A stretch of 64,000 nt of DNA from Carettochelys insculpta (GCF_033958435.1 NC_134158.1:6343837-6407836), one strand, 5' to 3'; positions 43,431 through 56,115 are shown, counted from the first letter of the stretch. Notes: a model not told the origin generated them from the sequence alone. Translations and numbers: made by a program.

Positions 43431-44017
43431 CAGTCGTTTGCAGTGGGGGGGTCTGTGTACCCCGGGGGCACTGTGAAAATACTGCAGGAGGTCCAGGGAA
43501 AAAAAATAAAAGACAAATAAAAATTATCATAGAAAATAAGTTTTAAATAAATTGCAAAGTTACAACCAAGATTATTTTTAAAGTACGCATCTTCCAAACT
43601 TGCGAATGGCTGTGGGAGCTGTGTGGTGGCTTCCTTTCTCATTGAATGCAGCATACAGAGTGGTTAGAATGGGAGATACACACTTCATAGAGCTGGAAGG
43701 GACCTTGGGAGGTCATTGAGTCCAGTCCCCTGCCCTCTTGACAAGAGCAAGCACCACTCCCACTTTTTAAAAAAAAAAAACTATTTGCTCCAGATCCCTA
43801 AACAGCCCCCTCAAGGGCTGAGCTCACAACCTGGGTTTACTAGGCCAATGCACAACCCACTGAGCTAGCCCTCCCCCAAGGAGGTATTGATGGGGGTCTG
43901 TAAAGTTTGGGGGTGATTGGAGCAGGTCTGTGAATGGTTTGGGAGGTGACCGGGGATCTGTGAATGGTTTGGGAGGTGACTGGCGACCTGCCCTAGTGAA
44001 AAGGTTGGGAACTGCTG
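43431..44017. mobile_element. hAT MITE with 8-bp TSD, holding a SINE
   Basis: The element runs from CAGTCGTTTGCAGTGGGG to AAAGGTTGGGAACTGCTG. Its flanks TTCTAGGG (43423-43430) and TTCTAAGG (44018-44025) differ at one base. The interior shares ATAAATTGCAAAGT with 38775-39095. Confidence 0.82.
43682..43877 (-). mobile_element. tRNA-derived SINE in the hAT MITE
   Basis: The minus-strand head GGGGGAGGGCTAGCTCAGTG with GTTGTGAGCTCAGCCCTTG is tRNA-like. The tail contains GGTCCCTTCCAGCTCTATGA. It is the same family as 271-452. Confidence 0.78.
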
Positions 44018-46160
44018 TTCTAAGGGATAGGATGGATGCTCAGGTACTAGTGAAGGAACTACACAGGGCAGACTAAGTCCAGGGTGGGCAGTAGATGGGA
44101 CTGTGAGACAGGCTGGGTTACAGGAGGCTAGTGGAGGTATGGGGAGCAGAGTAAAGCCAGATTGGGCCAGGATATCTCATCACCGCACCAAGGATGCTCT
44201 GTCTCTCCTCCTTGCCCCACCCTGATTCTGTCCAGCCCCATCCTCCACCCACATCCTCCGCACTGGCTGCCCCAAGCTGGCCCCGTTTCCCTCCCTCTCT
44301 CCTCCCAGTGCATGGCAACTCCCTCCAGGCTGAATGAATGACCATTCCTGCTGTCCCCTGCTGCAGTCCTAGGAGGCTACGGGTGGGGGAGGAGCCGGGG
44401 CAGAAACGAACGCTGTGGGCTTCTCATTTCCTCATATTGGTGGCTGGTATGTAGCGGTGAGTGAAACCGCTGGGCGGAACAGTGTGTGTGTGTGTGTGTT
44501 CTCTATTGTTTAATTAATACATACACATAAGCAGTATCTTACAGCATGTGCTAGAAATGCCTGAGCTCCTATGCCTTGTGTGGCGTGTGACAGTGCAGTA
44601 AAACGTCTGAGGAGTGCACCTTTTAACCTGGTTTTTGCCTCCTGACTCAGGCTTCAGTTTGTTCTCCAATTTGTTGGGTTTTCAAAACTTCCTGTTTCAA
44701 CTTCTTCATCTTTTAAATTTAGACTAACTACTTCAGCTTTCCGTTGTGCAAACAGGGAACCAACACCATGGAGAGAACATTGCAAGTCATGTTTTATTTC
44801 TTACTTCCTTAGGGTTCAGCAGAGGCCCCCTAAAAATCCTGTCGGGTTCAGTAACCCACCTCAAATCTTTTCCCATCTGATCCCAGCTCTAGTACCCCTG
44901 TAACTAATGAGCTAACTAACATCTAGGTTGATGGGTTAATTTTAGACAGTTACAACAACACAATAGTAAAATGTATAGCAATGCTATTCTGTTGTATCCT
45001 TCACCGCCCACTGTTGTGGCTCTTTCATACAACACTAGAACTGGAAGAGATGTTGATAAGTCATTGAGCCCAGTTCCCTGTCCTCATGGCAGGACCAAGC
45101 ACCATCTAGACCAGCATCCCCTAATGGTGTTCCACGGAAGGGTTCCGTGAGCCTTCCTTCCACTGCGCGCATAGTTTGATTTTGCACGTCTCTACCAGGT
45201 GCCTGAAATCGAACTCCGGGTTGATCTTCCACATAGTCTAGAGGTACCTTGGGTGCAGTGTTGTCAGCCCCTGTGATTAGGAAGGTGAACGTGTCAGCGA
45301 TCACTGAAAGATCTAACCAGGACGAGGCAGTCAGATTAACCTCTGCTCTGCTCCCTTCTAGGTGACGACCTTTGGCTGCGTGCATGTGCTCTCTTCAAGT
45401 GCAGTGTAGGCTCTGCAGTTAGCCTACACTGCAGACTTACAAGAGCTCCCAATAACCATAAATCAAGGCAAGGCACAAAGGCACTGGAACCAGGTTTATT
45501 GTCATTGACAGATGGGTTCTAGCTTTCCAGACATCTAAATTAGCCGCCCAGAGTTTACACTAGTACATGCATACGCCGTAACTCAACTGACTCTACAATC
45601 CCCTAGGTCACTCCACATGGCCCTCTGAGTGATACTTTTATACACAGGTACAAACAAGTTATGTGTACATTATGCATTCCAGGTGCTTCCCCTAATGGTA
45701 ATGAACTGACACCCCTTGATGTATCTAGATACCACCTATCCACCTTGTCGAGGTGGTACGATCAAAACAACACTATCCATCAGGCTGTCATCCCGACTGT
45801 GCTAAACCTGGGCCATCATGTCTATCTCTGGAACCCGGCAAGGTGTTCTGTTACCATCTTCCTGGAATGTTTATGTGCACAGCCCGTGCCTGGTGTTAAG
45901 CATGTGCTATTTTGCAGTATCAGCAGCTCTTGCCAAATCCCTGTGAGCAGGACTCACAGCTTTGCTTTTTTGCTTTATTGTTCAGGTCTTGTTCAGGCCT
46001 CTGGCCTTTACCTTTACACCAAGCCTGATGGTCAGGCCCTGTCATTACTAAAGAAGCCTTTCCAAACCATGCCTCATGGAACTCAGGTGCACATTTTATG
46101 GACACTGCAACATACAGACATGGGCCTAGTTATAACTAAGGGGCTATAAATGGGAGGGCT
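44018..46160. other. Intergenic, scattered repeats
   Basis: Holds a (GT)n run (44482-44500), a reverse CR1 end (about 45028-45112), a perfect 12-bp-arm inverted repeat GCAGTGTAGGCT/AGCCTACACTGC (about 45401-45432), and a possible LTR with a minus-strand AATAAA (about 45495). No exon recognised. Confidence 0.35.
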
Positions 46161-46164
46161 CTGA

Positions 46165-46465
46165 CGGTATGTTTATATTATTGGGAAGATCAACCAGGTC
46201 AGGGTCAGTCTTCCAAGGTTCAGTTTCACGTGCCTGGTGGAGATGCACAAAATCAAACTGTCTGGGGTTGACATTTGACCCCTGTACTCCTCGATATCGT
46301 GAGGAGTAAGGGAGGTCAATGGGCGAGCTTCTCCCATCAACCTCCTTCTGTGTGGACGGCCAGGTAAGTCTATTGCAGATAAGTCGATTCTAGCTACGCA
46401 ACTGAGGAAGCTAGAACTGCATACCTGCAATCAACTTAACTCCCTAGTGTCGACCAAGCCTGAGT
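46165..46465 (-). mobile_element. MITE, Harbinger-like, same family as 22995
   Basis: On the minus strand it begins AGGCTTGGTCGACACTAGGG and includes GCAATAGACTTACCTGGCCG and GAGGAGTACAGGGGTC. Confidence 0.6.
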
Positions 46466-47149
46466 GTTGTAAGCAAGACAGGAGAAGTAATCCTTGTGCT
46501 TCACCCAACGCTGATTAAGCCTCAACTGAAGTAGCACATCCCACTCTTTGTTGAGTGCTTTCTTGGTGGACGGTTCCAACAGAGGGCAAGTGGATTTGGA
46601 ATGCATATAAGCCAGACATCTCGAAGAACAAGATATTTCTTTCCTCCTTTGGGTGATTGTTCATGTCCATTCCAATAGGTGATCCTTCTTTGGCTGATAG
46701 GGAGATGCGATGGATAGTCTCTGTGACTGGCCAGACGTGTGGCTGCCTGAGGTACTGTCTGCTGCATAGAATTTTAAATCCTCATCTGCAGAGGCAACTG
46801 AGCTGTTATCGCCAAGGACCTGGCTCTTCCTGTGCTGATTCTACACGCTCGATACTAAGTTTCTGAGCATTTGTCGAGTGCCGTCCTTGTGGGTGCTCTA
46901 CGTTAGGTGCTGATGCCCCCTGCACTCATAGCCAGAGATTTAAGGTAGCAGGGGCCAGGTGACACATGTTCAGACTCCCCTCTGGCGCTGTCTCAGGATG
47001 CTTTACAGCCCTTCCCTACCGCCTTTGGTTTCAGCGGGAGTATTCCTCAGCACCTCCCAGCGACTACAATTCTCTCTTGCTTTGCCTGTAGTTTGCACTT
47101 CAAAAAGGAATATTCTCTCCCTTTTCTCTCACCCCCCGCCCTCTGAAAA

Positions 47150-47269
47150 AACAGGGTTTGCGGCCCACAAGGACGTGGGCTGCAGTCCACAAGAGCTTAT
47201 ACCTAAATAAATGTGTTCGTTTTTAAAGTGCCCCGAGACTCCTTGTTTTTGCTGAAACAGACTAACAGA
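47150..47269 (+). mobile_element. PLE tail fragment
   Basis: CACAAGAGCTTATACCTAAA, TTTTTAAAGTGCCCCGAGAC and AAACAGACTAACAGAG follow the PLE tail pattern. Confidence 0.65.
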
Positions 47270-47785
47270 GGTCGAACCTCTCCAGTACAGCATCCTCAGG
47301 ACCTGACCAGTGCGGGACAAGAGAATTTGTCAGATGACAGGTGATCAATATTGCCTAGCATGGTACCAACACTCCCACTGCTTACTGGGCTCTTAGACAT
47401 TTAGGGGTAAATTACAGCTAAGAACAGCACAGAACACTGAGAGCCAGGGCTGGTGGCTGGAAACAAACTTTATGGGACCGTGGGGAACTTGGGGCACGAC
47501 GCAGTGTCCTATCACAAACGTATTGGACACCTTGGCCCTAAAGCATGGGATGGATCCTGAGCTCCCACGCCTTGGGTGGAGTGTGTCAATACTGTAAGAA
47601 GTTTGAGGATTATAGATTTTAGCCCAGTTTTTTCTCCTGACTCGGGCTTCAGTTTGTTGTAGAATTTGCTGGGTTTTCATAACTGCCTCTTTCAACATTT
47701 TTGAGCTAAAATTAACCTGGTACTAAGATAATGCCGGATTATGGAAGTTGTTGGATGAGAGTTCCGGATTAGAGAGGTCCAACCT
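47270..47785 (-). mobile_element. Tigger/pogo-like element, copy 3, reversed
   Basis: The left end is GGTCGAACCTCTCCAGTACA. The right end GAGAGGTCCAACCTG is followed by TA. About 47490-47705 is foreign, homologous to 44550-44740 (CTCCTGACTCGGGCTTCAGT). Confidence 0.7.
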
Positions 47786-48700
47786 GTACTAAGTTTGTAT
47801 CCATGCAGGGTTCGAAAGATGCCTCGGCTCTCACCACTCTTCCTTCCTTTGACTGCGCACACAGCTCCAGGGCACCCTGGGATATTCCCATCACCCTTTC
47901 ACTGAGTGAGACAGGAGTGGCATATAAACCTCACCCTGAAAGCTCTCTCTGGGCATAGGTTGTGCCTCCCTCATCCAGCACCCTTGGAACCAAAGAGGTC
48001 CTGAACGAGGGGATTTGCCGACCGAGGGAGATCAGGCCCCCAGGCTGCCTGGAGGTGGGGACACCACTGTGGCTGGGCTCCCCACAGTCTGACTGGGGTT
48101 CCCGTGGTTGCAGGGCTGCCAGTAGGGCTCTGTTGCACCCTGCACAGCGGGAGCTGTCTGGTCCAGGTGCTCTCTGATCTGGCAGGACAGTAGAAGTAGC
48201 TGGAGGATGAAGAAGTTTCAACCTGTACCTGGAATCCCTCCCTCCCAGCTCCCTGCACACACTGCTGTGGGGAAGGGTCTCTTTAAAGGGTCTGGCATGG
48301 GCTGAGCGGAGCCAGTTCTCAGACGGATCAGAGCTGCTCCGTACGAGAAATATGGTCACTGAAATAAACACAGGGCCCTGCATGTGGTGAGTTTTGACTG
48401 AACCCCACAGCTGCCCTACAAATGGATACACAAGGTGGGGGAGGGGAACACTCAGCAGGAAGGACATTGGCCTTGCATAGTTCAATCCCAGGCAGGTCAG
48501 CCAAGGTGCGGTGTGTGTGTGGGGGGCGGGGGGCTGCACCTCCTTCCCGCACTGGGGAATACAGCCCCTCAGAGCCATTGCAGGAAGTCGTACAGTAACA
48601 CACCTCCCGAGTCAGTCAACACATCTGCGTGGCTTGGGCCAGCTGGAAAGGGACAGTTCTGGGGTCCATACAAGGGCCTGACTTATGTGAACCTTAGATT
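47786..48700. other. Intergenic, no gene recognised
   Basis: The 215-codon minus-strand frame at 47931-48578 has no domain or splice support. GC content is moderate. Confidence 0.3.
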
Positions 48701-48814
48701 CGACCCCAGGCTCTGCCACAGATTTGCTGTGCAACCCAAGGCCAAGTCCGTGTATCTCATTGGGCCTCCACTGCCCATCTGTAAGGGGCACCAACATTCC
48801 TGTTTGTCAGATCT

Positions 48815-49635
48815 TTGGGGCAGGGACTGTCTCTCGCTGTGTGTCTGTGCAGCACCCGGAACAAGGAGGCCCTGATCTCAGCTGGGGCAGGGACTGTCTC
48901 TTGCTGTGTGTCTGTGCAGCGCCCGGCCCAACGGGGCCCTGATCTCAGCTGGGGCAGGGACTGTCTCTCGCTGTGTGTCTGTGCAGCGCCCGGCCCAACG
49001 GGGCCCTGATCTCAGCTGGGGCAGGGACTGTCTCTCGCTGTGTGTCTGTGCAGCGCCCGGCACAACGGGGCCCTGATCTCAGCTGGGGCAGGGACTGTCT
49101 CTCGCTGGGTGTCTGTGCAGCGCCCGGCCCAACGGGGCCCTGATCTCTGCTGGGGCAGGGACTGTCTCTCGCTGTGTGTCTGTGCAGCGCCCGGCCCAAC
49201 GGGGCCCTGATCTCAGCTGGGGCAGGGACTGTCTCTCGCTGTGTGTCTGTGCAGCACCCGGCACAACGGGGCCCTGATCTCAGCTGGGGCAGGGACTGTC
49301 TCTCGCTGTGTGTCTGTGCAGCGCCCGGCCCAACGGGGCCCTGATCTCAGCTGGGGCAGGGACTGTCTCTCGCTGTGTGTCTGTGCAGCACCCGGCACAA
49401 CGGGGCCCTGATCTCAGCTGGGGCAGGGACTGTCTCTCGCTGTGTGTCTGTGCAGCACCCGGCCCAACGGGGCCCTGATCTCAGCTGGGGCAGGGACTGT
49501 CTCTCGCTGTGTGTCTGTGCAGCGCCCGGCACAACGGGGCCCTGATCTCAGCTGGGGCAGGGACTGTCTCTCGCTGTGTGTCTGTGCAGCGCCCGGCCCA
49601 ACGGGGCCCTGATCTCAGCTGGGGCAGGGACTTAG
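48815..49635. repeat. 67-bp tandem array, about 12 copies
   Basis: The unit reads GGGGCCCTGATCTCAGCTGG, GGCAGGGACTGTCTCTCGCT, GTGTGTCTGTGCAGCGCCCG, then GCCCAAC. Copies are almost identical; variants alternate GCGCCCGGCCCAAC with GCACCCGGCACAAC. The first unit continues a MIR-like sequence (GCCCATCTGTAAGGGG near 48774), so the array probably grew from the tail of an old SINE. The repeated frames on both strands are artefacts of it. Confidence 0.93.
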
Positions 49636-49699
49636 TGGGCCACCGACCTTACTGCGTGGAAGGAATCATGCTGAAGTTACACATCTTAGATTGATGGGC

Positions 49700-51097
49700 A
49701 GATGCAACGTAGTCCAGGCCTTATTGTACCTATTTTACACATGTGGAAACTGAGGACTGGAGACTTGCCCCTAGTAGCAAGTGTCCAATCCACTAGCTGA
49801 GCCCAAGTCTGCTGTGTCGCACCCCAGGGCCTCAACTTCCAGACCATGAGAGTTTACATTAACAAGACTTCCACCTAATACAAAGACAATAGGTGCTGAG
49901 CCAATGTACAGACCCAGGTGTATAGAATCTCTGACACCAAAAACACTTGGGGGGTGGGGTGGGGAGGACAGAGAGAAGAAATGAAAAGATCTGTCCTGTA
50001 GATTTTGTTACTGAATTTTCATTCTTAGATAGCTGCATTGGAATTTCCTGTGAATAAAGGAACACCACCACTGTGGATACATGCAACTTAGATATACGCT
50101 GAACTCTACTGGAAGCAAGGGGCATGACATATAACAAACAGCAGATTGACTCCCACTGCATCCTTAAGAGGTAGGTAAGTGTTCAGCCTGGTTCAGAATT
50201 TTTTGATTCAAAAAATACCAGCTTGTCCATATCCCAACCAGCTTCCCATGGGAAGTTTTGAAGAGTTGTGCGTTTTGGGGGGAAAAAAATACAAATATCC
50301 GGTGACCAAGTTTCAGAACTATCCATTCCTATGGACATTTTTGCGATGAAATATTTTAATTTTTGGTTCCAAAGAACCCTTTGTTTTGAAAGTTGCCATT
50401 AAAAAGACTTTACAAGAAAAAGATCAAAAATGAAACAAAACATTTTGAGCAGATCCCATTTTTTAGCTTGGGATTTCTGCTCATGAAAATATTTGAGATT
50501 ATGACTTTGTCCTAATTCTGAGTGGGAAATTTTTTCAAACTCCCCCAGCTTGCATGGGACAGGAAAACCCAACTCTAGTGATGCTATTGCCCATATCAAC
50601 AGAAGAAGAAATTGAGGCAGAGAGATATTCTTTGCCCAGAGTCACAAAATGAAGCTGGCAAACCTGAAGGAATGTCCCAGATCTGTTGAATCCCAGCTAC
50701 TCTGAGCCAGTAGTTAATCTACTTGCTTCGCTGCAGGGAGAGATGGGAGCTATCAAGGAAGAATCCCACATACGCATTTTTGCAACGTTGGCTGGATGCA
50801 TCATCGATTCTTTTTGGTGCCTTCTTCATTCAGTAGGCAGCTTTTCTGCTGCAGGAAGCTGATGGCAGCAGACAAATCTTCACCTGAATGCAGGCAGCCC
50901 TTCCCTGGAGGTGATAGCTCAATCTGGTGTCACCTTGCAGCACGATGGAATAGAAACCAACTCTGCGGAATGCAAAGAACAATCGTTAGATGTGTTCATC
51001 CACCGAACCAGAAGAGATGGAGGGGAACGTTTCCCAGAGCTGAAGGGCTCCAAGCCCGGAGGAGGAGGCAGGCCAAATCCACCAATTCCAATGATCA
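49700..51097. other. Intergenic, MIR-like SINE fragments
   Basis: TTTTACACATGTGGAAACTG (about 49733) and AAGAAATTGAGGCAGAGAG (about 50607) are MIR-like. No exon. Confidence 0.4.
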
Positions 51098-51415
51098 GAA
51101 TCATAGAACCCTAGGCCTGGAAGGGACCTCAGGAGGTCATCGAGTCCAGCCCCCTGCTTCAAGCAGGATCAACCCCCACTAAGTCATCCCAGCCAGGACC
51201 TTGTCAAGCTGGGACTTAAAAACCTCTAGGGATGGAGATTCCACCACCTCTCTAGGCAACACATTCCAGTGGTTCACCCCCTCCTGGGGAAATAGTTTTT
51301 CCTAATATCCAGCCTACACCTCCCCCTCTGTAACTTCACAACATTGCTCCTTGTTCTGCCGTCTGTCACTGCTGAGAACAGCCTCAGGAAGTTGAAGGCT
51401 GCTGTCTAATCCCTG
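51098..51415 (-). mobile_element. CR1 3' end, reversed
   Basis: GAATCATAGAACCCTAGGCC, GGACCTCAGGAGGTCATCGA through GGATGGAGATTCCACCACCT, into the CR1 RT end. Confidence 0.85.
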
Positions 51416-52890
51416 CTCACTCTTCTCTTCTGCAAACTCTTTATTGGGATCCAAAGCAAAGCTTTTTTGCATCAAGGCAGATTCGCTAAAATGCTGTCAT
51501 GGCATGAGCTACGTGCAACACGATGGTGACACCCATGCAAAGCTCTGTCCCACTGCTGTAACACCAGGCTGCTCACAGTTAACGGGGTTACTTCACTGGG
51601 TGGGGGGAGTAGGGGTCTGAGAACATTCTATGCAAGGAGGCAGCCCACAGTACGATGCCACGTCCCCACCTACTGTGTAGCACTGCCTTCCTCGGTTTCC
51701 CCTCTTGATTCTGGATTTAACTCCAAGGCAGCCAGGAGTAATAATACTCCCTCTTTGGAGGGAGATTTATTAAACCTCATCCCAAAATAAATACAGTCTG
51801 GCCCTTGCACAATCAAACCCTTCTGCCTGCCTTTCTGTGGGTCTGCACAGCCAAACACTGCACTAGCTCCGGGGAGGGGAACCTTTTTCAGGTGGGGGGG
51901 GCCTCTGACTCACAGACAAATCAGTCAGACAGTCAGAGGTCACACAAGTGAGAAGCCAGAAAAAAAATCCACCTCACTGATATGATCCCCTACTGTATGG
52001 GGGCCAGGGATATGGGGTCCGGGTGGGAGGGACGGTGCTGGAGCGGACTGGGGGTGGGTAATCTGGGATGGAGTGGGGAGGGGGCAGAGGCAGGGGGCAG
52101 GTGGGGAGTCTGGGTGGGAGGCAGGAGGGTTTGGGGTGCAGGTCCTGGGGGAGAGGGCGCAGGACGGATGTGGGATGGGGATCTGGATCAGAGGGGGCAC
52201 AAGATCTGGGTGACAGGGGTGCACTTACCTTTGCAGAACCCTGGATGCACAGGGCTCTGTGCCCCCTCTCCCCAGGTACCACTCTCCATTACTCTGATTG
52301 GCTGGAATTCCAGCCAATCAGAGGAGTGGTAGGTAGCCTCCAGGGAGGTGGCTGCTGCTGCTCCTGGCTGGGAGAACAGCAGCGACCAGCAGCGGAACCC
52401 AGAGCCATTTCCTCCCCCTGCAGCCCCCAGCAGAGCCCACGGTGTGGATCTGGACCACAGCTTGTCTGATCAAGCTCACGAGGCTCAGAGTTCCACACCC
52501 TCCTCCCCACCTCCGGCTGCATGCCATGGAAGGGAGCCCTGAGCCTCCGGGTCTGGATCCAGAGAACCCACAGTCCAGATCCACACCACAGGCCAGGGGG
52601 TCCCCACCCCTGCTTACCTGTAAGGAGGTGGGTTTGCCTGTTTTCCCCATAGGTCTCCCCAGCCATGGCTCACACCACCCCAAGCCCTCTGCCTGGGCTG
52701 GAACTCTCACTCCAGGTTCCAAGGTGCCCATATTTCCCTAGGCCAAATGCAGGACACCTGGTAAAACTGCTCCGATTTAAGGAAGCTAAACAGCAACAGA
52801 TCAGAATGACACGGAACAAGAAGAGTGAAAATGATATTAAGTTGACTGAGCACTCGTTAAACAAAAGAAGGACACACTGTATTGTCATCA
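51416..52890. other. GC-rich intergenic region with palindrome
   Basis: About 51870-52230 is G-rich and starts GAGGGGAACCTTTTTCAGGT, a hAT-like end whose partner was not found. A perfect 32-bp palindrome lies at 52292-52323. About 52730-52890 probably belongs to the 3' side of the hAT element next door. Confidence 0.4.
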
Positions 52891-54876
52891 CTAGGAAGGA
52901 AAAAATGGCATATACTTCCAATTAAGTGCCTCCTGTTCTTCTGAAGTACCTGTCCGCTCCTCGTTTTGCTGTGCTCCACCCCGAGACGCTTCTTGTAGAC
53001 TGTTTTCATCACAGGATGCAATTTTTCGAAGGATCCCCTTGTTGCCCAGCAGCTTCTCATAAAACGCACTGCAGTCCAGGTCAAAATTCACTCGCACCAA
53101 CAAAACAGCCTTCATGGTCGAAGCACTGAGACGGGATTTTTCGGGGGACCACACTGCGTTCATGACACGGTCCACGGGAGCGGTGGTGCGGGGCAGACAC
53201 AAAACGAATTCGACGGCCTTTAAGAGATCGGAGTATTCGACTGCTTTCTTGTCCAGCTCTTGGAAAACATTCCGCCACCTTTCAGAAACGGGGGTCTTCT
53301 GAGCGTTCCAGTCAGACAAGCGACGGGATATTATTGGTTTGGCATTTGCCCATTCATCAAAAAGGTGAGTCTCTTCTATCAAACTGAGGCTGGGAATCCT
53401 TCTGTGGCCAACAACAAGACTGCTTTGTATGTCATCCCAAACGGGCATATGTCTCAGCAGGGCCCACTCAAGCTTTTCGGGGGCCTCAAAAGCAGGTTTC
53501 CACTCTTGCAGGTACATCAGAGATGTTAAATAAAAATTCTCAACTTCAGTGTAAAATTCCTGTTCGGTAATTTGCTCACTCTCAATCAAAGACTGCAGCA
53601 GGATCTTTGCATGGGATGTGACGAATCTGTCTCTGAGCCTCTCGGCTAAATTATTTTGGAGGGCACAAATATGCAGTGCGACTTCTGTCGCCGCCAAGTC
53701 GTTCTTCTCAATTGCCTCCACCGTCTCCCGAAAGATGGCTGTTTGTTTGCTAGCAAAAGCAAGCCACAGTTTGGTGCAAGGGTTGCTGAAGGCTCTCTGG
53801 AGCAGCGTTGGGCATTTGTCTTGAGAGAGAAAATATGCCTGGAGCCCATCGAAGGCCAACAAAATTCTGTTTAGCGCTGGTCCAAGAGAAATGAATTTTA
53901 TGTTACCGTGCTCCAGCAATTTCGAATACTCGAGGTCGACAAATCGGCAGAAGCCTTCCAGTCCTTCAACACGAACAGCGTAAATGTGAAAGCATTTACA
54001 AACTTTCAGGACAAAGGACTCCAAATCGATCGGAAGACAGTCAGCTGCTGTTTGCAGGCAATTCTCAACTATGCGAGCACCGCAACCAACACCGAAGATC
54101 TCTTTCCCGAGTTTGGCTTGCAGTTTTTCCCACACGTTGTTTTCCCAGGCCCGTTTAGAACCCCCAAAATTTGTGTTGACGTTGTCCGCAAACACCCCGA
54201 CTATCTTTTCGCTCAGAGAATGTTTCTCAATCAACTGATATAAAAATTCACACCACACATCGGAAGCTTCACAGGGGAGAGAGGAAAACTCAATAATTTT
54301 CGTGTGTATCCCACTGGTTGGGAGAAAATAGCGCACAAGAACAGGGAACAGCTTTTGGTCCTTTGTGCTGGATGCATCCACACTAAGCGTGATAAACGAG
54401 CACTTCTCTAGATCGCTCTGCAGTTCTTCTGTCGATAATGGAGCTAATACATTGCAAATTATGGCTTCAGATTTTGCACATGCAGACAAAAACTTGGGGT
54501 GGTAAAGATTTTTAATCAACTGTGAGGTACAATCGCTAGATCTGAAACTGTGTCTATGGCGCAGAGAATGGTAAGCGAACAGTCCCGTGCTCGCATGGAT
54601 TCGATCAGCCTCTGTGTATTGCTTAACCAAAAATTCCCGCACACTTGGCATTTCACGCTTCATTCGTTCGGCCCTCTTGTGCTTTTTCGTTTGAAGGTGG
54701 TGAGTGATGTCGTTACGGCCGCCGTGAGCAATTGAAAAACGTGCCCCACAGGTTTGGCACGTAACCTGACTGCTGTCGCTCAGATCGGCGTCCTTTTTCA
54801 AAAACTTAAACTGTCTCTGGAGCTCATCGTTAAAAGAACACACCCGCTTTTGTGACATTTCCGGAAAAAAGATCAC
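52891..54876 (-). CDS. hAT-family transposase, uninterrupted 661-codon frame
   Basis: A single-exon frame with all hAT regions. N-terminal BED-type zinc finger: [14 protein letters not shown] with HHLQTKKHK (residues about 39-67). RNase H-like core: first Asp in [10 protein letters not shown], second in [14 protein letters not shown]. The insertion domain is near [13 protein letters not shown]-terminal dimerisation region: [20 protein letters not shown] (about residues 575-595). Met7 (MSQKRV) is an equally good start. The usual CxxH after the second Asp reads [10 protein letters not shown], with Arg and Glu where His is expected, and the RW motif reads [10 protein letters not shown]. So the frame is open but key positions differ. 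It is either a recently arrived element or a domesticated copy. No terminal repeats were settled. Confidence 0.85.
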   Translation of the reverse strand: MIFFPEMSQKRVCSFNDELQRQFKFLKKDADLSDSSQVTCQTCGARFSIAHGGRNDITHHLQTKKHKRAERMKREMPSVREFLVKQYTEADRIHASTGLFAYHSLRHRHSFRSSDCTSQLIKNLYHPKFLSACAKSEAIICNVLAPLSTEELQSDLEKCSFITLSVDASSTKDQKLFPVLVRYFLPTSGIHTKIIEFSSLPCEASDVWCEFLYQLIEKHSLSEKIVGVFADNVNTNFGGSKRAWENNVWEKLQAKLGKEIFGVGCGARIVENCLQTAADCLPIDLESFVLKVCKCFHIYAVRVEGLEGFCRFVDLEYSKLLEHGNIKFISLGPALNRILLAFDGLQAYFLSQDKCPTLLQRAFSNPCTKLWLAFASKQTAIFRETVEAIEKNDLAATEVALHICALQNNLAERLRDRFVTSHAKILLQSLIESEQITEQEFYTEVENFYLTSLMYLQEWKPAFEAPEKLEWALLRHMPVWDDIQSSLVVGHRRIPSLSLIEETHLFDEWANAKPIISRRLSDWNAQKTPVSERWRNVFQELDKKAVEYSDLLKAVEFVLCLPRTTAPVDRVMNAVWSPEKSRLSASTMKAVLLVRVNFDLDCSAFYEKLLGNKGILRKIASCDENSLQEASRGGAQQNEERTGTSEEQEALNWKYMPFFPS

Positions 54877-55047
54877 ACTTCACGCGACGGTAGCTTTGCA
54901 ACGCTTCACACCCAGCACCGACTCAGTTTCCTCATGGCAACTGCTGCCACCTATCAGAAATTTGACACAAAAGAATGTTATTGTGAGCACCATAAGATTT
55001 GCTTGGGTATCTACCTTACAAAACTTCTATCTGCCTCATTTACCCTT

Positions 55048-56115
55048 AGCTACAACAGATCAGGAAAGGGATCTTGGAATTATAGTGGATAGGTCTCTGA
55101 AAACATCCACGCAGTGTGCAGCGGCAGTCAGTGAAGCAAATAGGATGTTAGGAATAATTAAAATTGAACTTAAATTGCAGCAGGGGAGGTTCAGGTTGGA
55201 CATTAGGAAAAAGTTCCTAACTGTCAGGGTGATCAAACACTGGAACGAATTGCCAAGGGAGGTGGTAGAATCTCCATCACTGGAGATATTTAAGAAGAGG
55301 TTAGATAGACGGCTTTCAGGGATGGTCTAGAAAGTGCTTGGTCCTGCCGTGGGGGCAGGGGGCTGGACTCGATGGCCTCTCGAGGTCCCTCCCAGTCCTA
55401 CTATTCTATGATTCTATGATTCTATGAAAAAAGGGATAGAAAATAAGACGAAGAATATCTTACTTCCCCTATATAAAACTATGGTACGCCCACATCTTCG
55501 AGTACTGCATGCAGATGTGGTCTCCTCATCTCAAAAAAGATACATTGGCATTAGAAAAGGTTCAGAAAAGGGCAACTAAAATGATTAAGGGTTTGGAACG
55601 GGTCCCATATGAGGAGAGGCGAGAGAGACTGGGACTTTTCAGTCTAGAAAAGAGGAGACTGAGGGGCGATATGATAGAGGTCTATAAAATCATGAATGGT
55701 GAATACAGAAAAGTTATTTACTTGTTCCCATAATATAAGCACTAGAGGACACCAAATGAAATTAATGGGTAGCAGGTTCAAAACAAATAAAAAAAAGTTT
55801 TTCTTCACACAGCGCACAGTCAACCTGTGGAACTCCTCGCCAGAGGATGCTGTGAAGGCCAGGACTCTAACAGAGTTTAAAAAAGAGCTCAATAAATATT
55901 TGGAGGTTAGGTCCATAGATGGCTGTTAGCAAGGGGTAAGGTATGGTGACTAGCCTTTTGTCGAAGGCGGGGGATGGATGGCAGGAGACAAATCGCTTGA
56001 CCATTGTCTTCAGTTCACCTCCTCTGGGGTACCTGGCATTGGCTACTGTCGGCAGACAGGATACTGGGCTAGATGGACCTTTGGTCTGACCCAGTATGGC
56101 CGTTCTTATGTTCTC
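55048..56115 (+). mobile_element. CR1 LINE fragment, interrupted
   Basis: TTAGCTACAACAGATCAGGA codes [15 protein letters not shown]. It breaks at 55163 and resumes at 55427 (AAAAAAGGGATAGAAAATAA) with a short frameshift, then runs to ATGGCCGTTCTTATGTTCTC. Confidence 0.88.
55164..55426 (+). mobile_element. CR1 3' end nested in CR1
   Basis: AACTTAAATTGCAGCAGGGG starts the segment, which codes [20 protein letters not shown] and ends in TTCTATGATTCTATGATTCTATG. It is a different subfamily from the host copy. Confidence 0.88.

Noticed and set aside
45035..45385. 116-codon minus-strand frame considered as another Ig-like exon
   Set aside because: No Ig motif and no splice sites; overlaps CR1 and MITE sequence.
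48878..49532. Overlapping frames encoding repeated HRHTARDSPCPS units
   Set aside because: Produced by the 67-bp tandem array (not a multiple of 3); no gene.
48815..49635. CRISPR-like array
   Set aside because: Repeats are contiguous with no unique spacers, and the genome is vertebrate.
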